NCBI GenBank assembly: GCA_035512595.1
Contig: DATKDU010000566.1
Span: 1-7,915, forward strand
Reading direction: 5' to 3'
DNA: 7,915 nucleotides
Origin: DATKDU01 sp035512595
GTDB lineage: Bacteria; Planctomycetota; Planctomycetia; Pirellulales; Pirellulaceae
Part shown: in pieces, positions 1 to 5,326 of the stretch
Numbering within the stretch: position 1 is the stretch's first letter
Layout: every line of letters starts with the position of its first letter
Made by a program: the position numbers and the translations under genes
Notes under the pieces: generated by a model
Told to the model about the DNA's origin: nothing
Database searches by the model: none
The model's input: the letters and a program-made list of their open reading frames with translations, nothing else

Positions 1-45
1 GTCGGTCAGGTCGCTGGGATACGTTTCACGTGCTGGCACGTCCAT
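1..45 (-). CDS. IS5-family transposase, N-terminal 15 codons (partial)
   Basis: The gene reads leftward off the window edge, so only the first 15 residues are visible: MDVPARETYPSDLTD. The YPSDLTD motif is the hallmark opening of many IS5-family transposases, where it is usually followed by a D-[AE]-QW segment that lies outside this window. The ATG at 43-45 is preferred over the one at 49-51 because an AAGGAG ribosome-binding site (53-58) is seven bases from the former and only one base from the latter. The catalytic DDE core is not in the window, so activity cannot be judged. The call rests on one short motif plus a good ribosome-binding site. Confidence 0.6.
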   Translation of the reverse strand, partial: MDVPARETYPSDLTD

Positions 46-136
46 GTGCATGCTCCTTGGTTTGGGGAAGATGGAAGCCAGCACACTACGCAGTTTCGGC
101 AATTTAGAACAAGATCACTTTTCGGATAGCCTCTAA
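1..136 (-). mobile_element. probable end of an IS5-type insertion sequence
   Basis: The transposase start at 45 implies that the 5' end of an insertion sequence lies just to its right. A plausible boundary is the CTAA at 133-136. It fits the YTAR target preference known for part of the IS5 family. Read leftward from 132, the sequence starts GAGGCTATCCGAAAAGTG, which resembles an IS terminal repeat. The opposite end of the element is outside the window, so neither the inverted repeat nor a target duplication can be confirmed. The boundary is inference. Confidence 0.35.
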
Positions 137-137
137 G

Positions 138-156
138 TGCCAATGAAGTTTTGGCA
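138..156 (-). terminator. weak hairpin after the DUF1501 gene
   Basis: TGCCAA (138-143) and TTGGCA (151-156) form a 6-bp stem with a 7-base loop, 38 bases beyond the stop of the leftward DUF1501 gene. No T-tract follows in the direction of transcription, so it is a poor intrinsic terminator. It may be only a chance inverted repeat between the gene and the IS end. Confidence 0.2.
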
Positions 157-193
157 GAATACCTACCTTAGCAACTTGAACGAATTGCTGTGG

Positions 194-1663
194 CTACCCC
201 ACCAGCCCCTTGATCGGCTCCGCCTGGTAGATGTGGTACGGCCGGCCTGCCGAGTCGTGCCAGGCGGCACCTTTGGGAATGCCGAGGGCCTGGTAGATCG
301 TGGCGGCGAAGTTTTCGGGGGTCTGCGGATCGGAGGTTGGATACGCGCCATTGCGGTCGGAGGAGCCGATCACCTGGCCGCCGCGGACGCCGCCGCCGGC
401 CAGCAGGATCGACTGGCACGGGGCCCAGTGGTCGCGTCCCGGCAGCTTGTAGATCTTCGGCGCGACGTTGAAGATCCGCGGCGTGCGGCCGAACTCGCCG
501 GCGACGACGACCAGCGTGTTTTCCAACATGCCGCTGGCGTCGAGATCGTCGAGCAGTGCCGACAATGCCCGGTCTGTTGGCGGAAACAGATAATCTTTCA
601 GCAACGGAAAATTGTTGCCGTGCAGGTCCCAACTGCCAAAGTTGCCGAGGTTGACCTGCACCAGGTTGACGCCGGCCTCGACGAGCCGCCGCGCCATGAG
701 GAGCGACCAGCCGAACGAGTTGTCGCCGTAGCGCTCCAGCGTCTTGGCGTCGGCATGGCGGCGGACGTCGAACGCTTGCCGCACCTGGGGATCGCCCAGT
801 AGTGACACCACGTCGTTTCGCTGCTGGTCGTATTTGGCCACCTCGGCCGACTTTTCAAGCTGCTGCCGCTGGCCGTCGATCGACTCCAGGAGCTTGAGCC
901 GGCTGGAAAAACGGTCGGCTAGAATTCCTTCCTGCAGCGTCAGGTGCGAGACCTCGAACTTCCAGTCGTCGCGATCGGCCGGCACTCCTTTGTGCAGGTT
1001 GAACAGGTACTTCGGGAACGCGCCGGAATTCGAGTGATAGGCGTGCGGCTTGTCGGTGCATTCGATCAGCCACGGATTGTTTTGAGCCCCGAGCATGCCG
1101 GCCAGTTGTCCAGGGAAGACCCCCGAATTGGAGTGGTAAATCTTCTCAGGCAGGATGGCGCTCGTCGGCAGCTTTCCACGCCGTGGCGTCGCATTACCGG
1201 CAATCGCCGCGATGCTCGGCAGGTCGATCGACTGCGGCTGGCTGCGGCGGAACGTTCCGGGAACGGCCGAGTTGCCCGTCAGCATGACGTACGTGCCACG
1301 CTCGTGATCGTTCTCCGCATGCGTCAGCGACCGCACCAGCGCCCACTTGTCGGACCGCTGCGCGAGCAGCGGCAGATGCTCGCAGATCTGGATGCCCGGC
1401 GTCTTCGTGGCGATCGGCTTAAACTCGCCTTTGTATTCCGACGGACCGTCGGGCTTCATGTCGAACGTGTCGTGCTGCGACGGCCCGCCGGTCAGAAAGA
1501 TGTAGATCACCGACTTAGCCGGCGGCACTTTCGAGCCCGCCTCTGCCCCATCGGCGCGCCAGCGGGCCACGTCGGCCATCGACAGACCGACGACTCCGAT
1601 CGCTCCGGCCTGGAGCATCTGGCGGCGGGAGAATGGGCGAACGGCAGGGGGAAGGTGCGTCAA
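194..1663 (-). CDS. DUF1501 domain-containing protein with Tat signal
   Basis: This 489-residue protein belongs to the DUF1501 family, a sulfatase/alkaline-phosphatase-like group greatly expanded in planctomycetes; its substrate is unknown. The N-terminus has a twin-arginine signal: FSRRQMLQ at residues 11-18, then a hydrophobic stretch to about residue 33, so it is probably exported folded. Family motifs are present: FLTGGPSQHDTFD (about 56-68), a His/Glu/Asp/His cluster at RSLTHAENDH (111-120), and near the C-terminus GEFGRTP and GRDHW, the likely metal-ligand regions of the phosphatase fold. The start is TTG, chosen because AGAGG (1672-1676) lies eight bases upstream; the first in-frame ATG, residue 16, would remove the twin arginines. 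The length is normal for the family. It follows a small membrane-protein gene by 84 bases and may share its transcript. The planctomycete DUF1553/cytochrome-type partner often seen beside such genes is absent. Confidence 0.9.
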   Translation of the reverse strand: MTHLPPAVRPFSRRQMLQAGAIGVVGLSMADVARWRADGAEAGSKVPPAKSVIYIFLTGGPSQHDTFDMKPDGPSEYKGEFKPIATKTPGIQICEHLPLLAQRSDKWALVRSLTHAENDHERGTYVMLTGNSAVPGTFRRSQPQSIDLPSIAAIAGNATPRRGKLPTSAILPEKIYHSNSGVFPGQLAGMLGAQNNPWLIECTDKPHAYHSNSGAFPKYLFNLHKGVPADRDDWKFEVSHLTLQEGILADRFSSRLKLLESIDGQRQQLEKSAEVAKYDQQRNDVVSLLGDPQVRQAFDVRRHADAKTLERYGDNSFGWSLLMARRLVEAGVNLVQVNLGNFGSWDLHGNNFPLLKDYLFPPTDRALSALLDDLDASGMLENTLVVVAGEFGRTPRIFNVAPKIYKLPGRDHWAPCQSILLAGGGVRGGQVIGSSDRNGAYPTSDPQTPENFAATIYQALGIPKGAAWHDSAGRPYHIYQAEPIKGLVG

Positions 1664-1747
1664 CGTCGATGCCTCTGGGTTGGAGTACCAGGCCCTCGAC
1701 GTTCTATCGTACCAAAACGGCGCAGTGGTTGAGAACCGCGCCCGCCG

Positions 1748-2104
1748 CTAGGCGCTGCCGCGGCGGGATTTTGGCGGACCTTGCCGAAACCAGCGCATCG
1801 ACTCCAGCACCACGACTCCTTGCAAAAACTCCGGTGGTTTGGGGGCGGCATTCATCCGCCGGATCGCGCTTTGGCACATTCCCAGTCCCACGATGACGGC
1901 CAGCCCTGCCACGACCCATTTACCGTAAAACTGGTGGAGCAAGACAAGCAGCCATTGCGAGGAGCCATTCACGCCGTGCTCGGCCCCGTAGTTGACCGCG
2001 ACGATCAGACATACGGCGCCGACCCACAGGGCGGCTGCCACGGCCAAATCAAAGCTGGGACTGTCGTCGTCGTCCGGTTTCGGTTTGTGCGAAAGAGATG
2101 CCAT
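1748..2104 (-). CDS. small two-helix membrane protein, unknown function
   Basis: I do not recognise this 118-residue protein. A polar start with an acidic run (DDDD at 11-14) precedes a hydrophobic segment at about 19-40. A second hydrophobic segment lies at about 63-80, and the tail is basic (ending KSRRGSA). This predicts an inner-membrane protein with two helices. The gene is likely real: the ATG at 2102-2104 has an AGGGAG ribosome-binding site (2111-2116) six bases upstream, and the hydrophobicity pattern is coherent. It ends 84 bases before the DUF1501 gene in the same direction and could be the first gene of a two-gene transcript. Confidence 0.6.
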   Translation of the reverse strand: MASLSHKPKPDDDDSPSFDLAVAAALWVGAVCLIVAVNYGAEHGVNGSSQWLLVLLHQFYGKWVVAGLAVIVGLGMCQSAIRRMNAAPKPPEFLQGVVVLESMRWFRQGPPKSRRGSA

Positions 2105-2560
2105 AGCCGACTCCCTGATGGGGATGGGCGGTTACGCCGCAGCTTCGTGCGCCAGCGGACGCGCCAATTGATGTGAGATTTCCTGACCGCCGGAATCGGT
2201 GGTTCTGACAGAAACTCTACCTCACGCCGCCATCCGCGCAGCGACCTAACGACCGAATCTGACGGTTGTAACGAGCCAACCGCGGCGCTGGCGCGCTAAA
2301 ATCTCGGCAATCGGCGCATCAAGACCTACACGCCAATGAACTCCGCCGGAGTGCCGTCCCAAGTCAGGAGCCACCGCGACTGCCACAGTTCTTCCGGCGT
2401 GGGCGGACCACTGCCCGCGTCCGCACAGGCCGCATCGTCGATACCTGCCGCTCCGTCCGCCGGGAATCCATTCCGATTACACAAGATTGGCGGATCGCTT
2501 ACGAATCAACCTCTTCCAAGGCCGATGATACCTGGAAAAAACCCTCTTACGGCGCCCCCC
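2105..2560. promoter_or_regulatory. divergent intergenic region, promoters not resolved
   Basis: This stretch lies between the leftward small membrane-protein gene and the rightward AIM24 gene, so it should hold promoters for both. A TAAAAT at 2297-2302 could be a -10 box for rightward transcription, but no convincing -35 box stands 16-18 bases before it. A reading frame in phase with AIM24 is open from the ATG at 2336, yet the 75 extra residues are low-complexity, unlike any domain, and precede a typical zinc-ribbon N-terminus. I therefore treat 2336-2560 as untranslated leader. No RNA gene or strong repeat is seen. Confidence 0.4.
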
Positions 2561-3502
2561 ATGATCACCTGTCCCTCCTGCGGCAAGCAGTATCAGTTCG
2601 ATCCTCGCCTGGCGGGACAGCAGGTCCACTGCCAGGGTTGCGGCAAGCCCTTTCTCGTCCAGCCGCCGTCGGCCGGAATGCCGCAGCTCGAACCGCTGCG
2701 ACCCGTGGGAAGCGGCAAGAAGTCCGACGAGATCGACTACCAGATCTTCGGCTCGGAGATGCAATTTGCCGAGGTGACCCTCGACCCGGGGGAAATGGTG
2801 ATCGCGGAAGCGGGGGCCATGATGTACATGAGTCCGGCGATCCAGATGGAAACCGTCTTCGGCGACCCCAGCCAGCAGAACCAGGGCTTCTGGGGGAAGA
2901 TGGTGAGTGCCGGCAAGCGGATGATGACCGGCGAGTCGCTGTTCATGACGACGTACACCAACGGCGGGCGGCAGCGGGAAGTCGTGGCTTTCGCCGCCCC
3001 CTATCCGGGGAAGATCGTGCCGCTGCACCTCGACCAGCTCGGCGGCGAGATGATCTGCCAGAAGGATTCGTTCCTGTGCGGGGCTCGCGGCGTGCAGATC
3101 AGCATCGCCTTCCAGAAAAAAGTCGGCGTGGCACTGTTCGGCGGCGAAGGCTTCATCATGCAGAAGCTCAGCGGCGACGGCATTGCCCTGGTGCATGCCG
3201 GCGGGACGCTGCAAGAGATGAACCTCGCCCCGGGCCAGACGATCAAGCTCGATACGGGCTGCCTCGTGGCCTTGCAGCCCAGCGTCAACTACGACATCGG
3301 CTTCGTCGGCGGCTTCAAGAACACGATCTTCGGCGGCGAAGGGCTGTTCCTGGCGACCCTCACCGGCCCCGGCCGAGTGTGGCTCCAGTCGCTGCCGTTC
3401 TCACGCCTAGCGGGGCGAATGATGGCGGGGGCCAAAGGCGGCAAGGGGGAAGGCTCGATTCTCGGCGGCTTGGGCGATCTGGTGATGGGGGGAAGGGACT
3501 GA
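2561..3502 (+). CDS. zinc-ribbon AIM24 family protein (TIGR00266-like)
   Basis: A 313-residue protein with two parts. Residues 1-33 form a zinc-ribbon-like motif with CPSC (4-7) and CQGC (24-27), of the kind planctomycetes often place at protein N-termini. Residues about 58-285 match the AIM24/TIGR00266 family: LDPGEMVIAEAGAMMYMS (74-91), glycine-rich repeats FGGEGF and FGGEGLFL (193-198, 257-264), KLDTGCLVA (229-237) and a closing LQSLPFSRLA. The bacterial family is of unknown biochemical function; its fold is a beta-rich jelly-roll-like domain, and yeast Aim24 acts in mitochondrial inner-membrane organisation. The tail (286-313) is glycine-rich and flexible. I start at ATG 2561, where the zinc ribbon begins. 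No clear ribosome-binding site is present; an in-frame ATG at 2525, with AAGG three bases before it, and one at 2336 remain possible. The gene is apparently monocistronic. Confidence 0.85.
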   Translation: MITCPSCGKQYQFDPRLAGQQVHCQGCGKPFLVQPPSAGMPQLEPLRPVGSGKKSDEIDYQIFGSEMQFAEVTLDPGEMVIAEAGAMMYMSPAIQMETVFGDPSQQNQGFWGKMVSAGKRMMTGESLFMTTYTNGGRQREVVAFAAPYPGKIVPLHLDQLGGEMICQKDSFLCGARGVQISIAFQKKVGVALFGGEGFIMQKLSGDGIALVHAGGTLQEMNLAPGQTIKLDTGCLVALQPSVNYDIGFVGGFKNTIFGGEGLFLATLTGPGRVWLQSLPFSRLAGRMMAGAKGGKGEGSILGGLGDLVMGGRD

Positions 3503-3515
3503 AGCCATTGCGGAT

Positions 3516-3536
3516 TGCAGAGTGCAGAGTGCAGGG
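3516..3536. repeat. three tandem 7-bp units, TGCAGAG type
   Basis: Two exact copies of TGCAGAG (3516-3529) are followed by a TGCAGGG variant (3530-3536). Related pieces (AGTGCAGGG, CAGAGTGC) recur at about 3579-3594. This is a short tandem repeat in the convergent intergenic region, just past the AIM24 stop. The function is unknown. Confidence 0.7.
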
Positions 3537-3544
3537 CAGCGTCC

Positions 3545-3562
3545 AGCGAGCGGTAGCGAGCG
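3545..3562. repeat. 10-bp tandem pair, AGCGAGCG units
   Basis: AGCGAGCG occurs at 3545-3552 and again at 3555-3562, separated by GT, giving a 10-bp period. It is flanked by GTCC (3541-3544) and GGAC (3572-3575), which can pair across it. It looks like part of a dispersed intergenic element, but other copies are not in this window. Confidence 0.6.
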
Positions 3563-3605
3563 CCGACCTGCCGGACGAGTGCAGGGGCAGAGTGCGGCGG
3601 GCCAG

Positions 3606-3688
3606 AATTGCAAATTGTGAATTGATAATTGCAAATTGATCATTGAACAATTTGCAATTAACAATTAACGATTGTCAATTTGAAATTG
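3606..3688. repeat. AT-rich heptad array that folds into a long palindrome
   Basis: From 3606 to 3688 the sequence runs in about twelve successive 7-bp steps. The first five units are AATTGNN. The central unit is CATTGAA. The following units are mostly the opposite orientation, CAATTNN. The change of orientation creates a perfect 13-bp stem (3626-3638 with 3648-3660) around a 9-base loop (3639-3647). Pairing continues outward with few mismatches. The array is far more AT-rich than its surroundings. It lies between converging genes, so it could end transcription in both directions, but there is no classic T-tract terminator. Origin by replication slippage or as a miniature repeat element is inference. 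Confidence 0.8.
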
Positions 3689-3797
3689 CCCCTATTCGCG
3701 CCGCCCCCAGCTTCTCAATCCGCGCAAGCTCCTCCTCGATGTCTGTCCCTTCATAAAACGACAGCCAGTCTTTTTTAGCCGGCACGCTATGCCGACT
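3675..3797 (-). pseudogene. decayed copy of the deacetylase gene 3' end
   Basis: Read leftward from 3767, the sequence encodes WLSFYEGTDIEEELARIEKL, closely matching the last residues of the polysaccharide deacetylase further right (WLSFYEGKDVDSELERIEKA). Over 21 aligned codons (3705-3767 versus 5333-5395) 15 residues and 46 of 63 bases agree, with a 20-base exact block at 3748-3767 and 5376-5395. Third-position changes show that the copy once evolved under protein selection. No start codon or upstream catalytic domain is attached. Upstream lie only nine unrelated codons and then the stop of the HEAT gene, in the same frame. Downstream it runs into the heptad array, which supplies its stop (3675-3677). 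It is best explained as the remnant of a paralogous deacetylase gene. Confidence 0.7.
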
Positions 3798-4220
3798 TCA
3801 TTCCGCCGGGTCTTCGTCCTTCGCCGCGTTTTCGATCCTCCGTAGCGCCGTATCGACCGCTTCTCTGGCGCGCGATATTTCGACCTTAGAGGTGGACCTT
3901 AGCCCTGCGCCCTCTCGATATTTGTTCAACGTCGCAATCAGGCTACTATCTTTCTTTCCAATGCGCCCGAGTGCTTCCGCAGAAGCACGAAATACGTCGC
4001 CATTAGAAGCCGAGTCCAGTTTTTGACCGGAAACGTTTAGCAAATCTTTCAGGAGCGGTATGGCCCACTCCGCATCGGGGCCAATTTCGGCTATGGCCAG
4101 ACAGGCGAACTTGCGATTCTGGTTTACCTGCCAATTTTCGGTAGGTTTCGGTTTGGTCCCGACCCGCGGGAATGTCGTTCGTGCCCTGATTGCGATTGAT
4201 CCGAGATCGAAAGAGATTCG
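3798..4220 (-). pseudogene. out-of-frame C-terminal part of the HEAT-repeat protein
   Basis: This stretch is open in the -1 frame relative to the upstream HEAT gene, bounded by a TAG at 4221-4223 and ending with TGA at 3798-3800. It encodes helical repeat sequence that continues the HEAT pattern: KFACLAIAEIGPDAEWAIPL is followed by KDLL and later ASAEALGRIGKKDSSLIATL. The repeat AIPLLKDLL here mirrors AVPLLVKSL upstream in the other frame. The stretch has no good start codon or ribosome-binding site; a TTG at 4041-4043 is the nearest candidate. One missing base between 4126 and 4220 would join it to the upstream gene as a protein of about 451 residues. The last residues are charged (KDEDPAE). 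Confidence 0.65.
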
Positions 4221-5152
4221 CTAACGTCTTTTAGGGACTTGACCAACAGTGGCACTGCCTTGGAGGCGTGTTTGCCAAGCTGACCCAATTCGTCGGCTGC
4301 CCTTGCTCTTTCTTCCGGGACTTCCCCCTTCTCAAGCGCTTCCATCAACGGCCCAATCAGCGTTGCGGCTGTCGCTTCGTCGATTGGAGCCGCATCGTCG
4401 CCGGCATCGGGGAACGCTCCAATACCCGGTGCCATACCGCGGACCATCCGGCCGGGAAATGGGCCAGATTCGGTGGTGAGATCGCCGACGATCAAGCCGC
4501 CAAAGTCATTTGGACCACTAAGGAAGCCTGGGGGTGGGGGGTTCGGGCCGAAGTCGCGGGGGTCTTCTAGTGGGGGCGGGTCGGGGAAGACCGGGGGCGG
4601 GTCTCCCAAACGGAACTCGTCATTCGCAATAGCGCCGTCTGGCCCCACTGGCGACAAAGCCGGCGGCAGCAGTGTCGATTGACCACCGTTTGGGACATGG
4701 ACAACTTTAGCAGTGGGGGCCGCGTTTTTGCGAGAGCCTTTCGCCAGCGGCTCCCCGCGCTTCAGATTGACGCTGGGCTTGGCCTTTTTAGTGTTGCTTT
4801 GAGCAGTCGCCCTGCGAGACTCTCCCCGGATGCCGAGAACATCAATGTTGAAAACAAACAGGAGAATGAGGACAGCCAGACCAATTCCCACAACACCACC
4901 GGCGACGATGAAGGGCAGCGAAATCGCAATTGGTCGCCCTCGACGCGCCGTTGGATTGGTCCGTACTGACTCCCGCGCGCAGAACTCGGAGCGTTCGCCA
5001 GACACGACCGGCGGCGGAGTTGGTGTTATAGTCGCCGATCCGGCTGGGACTTCAAATCTTTGACCACACGCGGGGCAGGCGGCTATCTGGCCGGCGAGAA
5101 AGTCATTGATGACGATGGAATGACCGCAGTGAGGGCAGGCAGCGTGCGACAC
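4124..5152 (-). CDS. zinc-ribbon, transmembrane, HEAT-repeat protein (frameshifted)
   Basis: As read, 342 residues with this order: a zinc-ribbon-like motif (CPHC 6-9, CPAC 26-29), a basic linker, one transmembrane helix (about 76-102), a long disordered region rich in Pro, Gly and Asp (about 150-255), and the start of a HEAT-repeat domain (about 260-312). HEAT repeats usually form protein-binding scaffolds. The zinc ribbon would face the cytoplasm and the HEAT part the other side of the membrane if topology follows the positive-inside rule. The start is GTG (5150-5152) with GGAG (5160-5163) seven bases upstream. The last ~25 residues (from about DQSQSG) are polar and unlike HEAT sequence; the true continuation lies in the -1 frame at 3798-4220. 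No slippery heptamer is present, so a mutation or sequencing error is more likely than programmed frameshifting. Function unknown. Confidence 0.7.
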   Translation of the reverse strand: MSHAACPHCGHSIVINDFLAGQIAACPACGQRFEVPAGSATITPTPPPVVSGERSEFCARESVRTNPTARRGRPIAISLPFIVAGGVVGIGLAVLILLFVFNIDVLGIRGESRRATAQSNTKKAKPSVNLKRGEPLAKGSRKNAAPTAKVVHVPNGGQSTLLPPALSPVGPDGAIANDEFRLGDPPPVFPDPPPLEDPRDFGPNPPPPGFLSGPNDFGGLIVGDLTTESGPFPGRMVRGMAPGIGAFPDAGDDAAPIDEATAATLIGPLMEALEKGEVPEERARAADELGQLGKHASKAVPLLVKSLKDVSESLSISDQSQSGHERHSRGSGPNRNLPKIGR

Positions 5153-5201
5153 GGTGATTCTCCAAGTCAGTTTCGGGATGCGATGATTAGCGCTCCTCCG
5201 A

Positions 5202-5230
5202 ATCCCACTGTCGGCCTTCGACAGTGGGAT
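5202..5230. terminator. perfect 12-bp hairpin between deacetylase and HEAT genes
   Basis: ATCCCACTGTCG (5202-5213) and its exact complement (5219-5230) enclose a 5-base loop. Another four pairs (5195-5198 with 5231-5234) can form across a 3-base bulge. It lies 97 bases after the deacetylase stop and about 50 bases before the HEAT start, both genes reading leftward. No T-tract follows on either strand. It may be a non-canonical terminator, an mRNA stability element or a dispersed palindromic repeat. The structure is certain; the role is not. Confidence 0.5.
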
Positions 5231-5326
5231 GAGGTTGCGGGCATTCCAGCAACCGCCGCAAGCATCATTCTGGCAAGACTTCGCCCCGCCGGCAAATGCT
5301 TCATCGCGAAAACTTGACGGCGTGCA

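Noticed and set aside
137..802. Rightward open frame opposite the DUF1501 gene (and similar ones at 944-1732)
   Set aside because: Arg/Val-rich translation with no domain pattern, lying antisense to a well-supported DUF1501 gene; a shadow of high-GC codon use.
2336..2560. N-terminal extension of the AIM24 protein from the ATG at 2336
   Set aside because: The 75 extra residues are low-complexity and precede a typical zinc-ribbon N-terminus; no ribosome-binding site supports the ATG at 2336.
2638..3639. Long rightward frame overlapping the AIM24 gene
   Set aside because: Extremely Arg-rich, no recognisable motif, fully overlaps a recognised family in another frame.
3606..3688. AT-rich heptads as a CRISPR array
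   Set aside because: Units are only 7 bases, without unique spacers of constant length, and no cas genes are nearby.
3771..3797. CGGCA-TAGCG-TGCCG hairpin next to a T6 run as a terminator for the HEAT gene
   Set aside because: In the direction of the HEAT gene the run is A6, not T6, and on the other strand the T run precedes the hairpin; not a functional intrinsic terminator layout.
4126..4220. Programmed -1 frameshift in the HEAT gene
   Set aside because: No XXXYYYZ heptamer in frame 0 within the overlap of the two frames and no obvious stimulatory structure immediately after a slip site.
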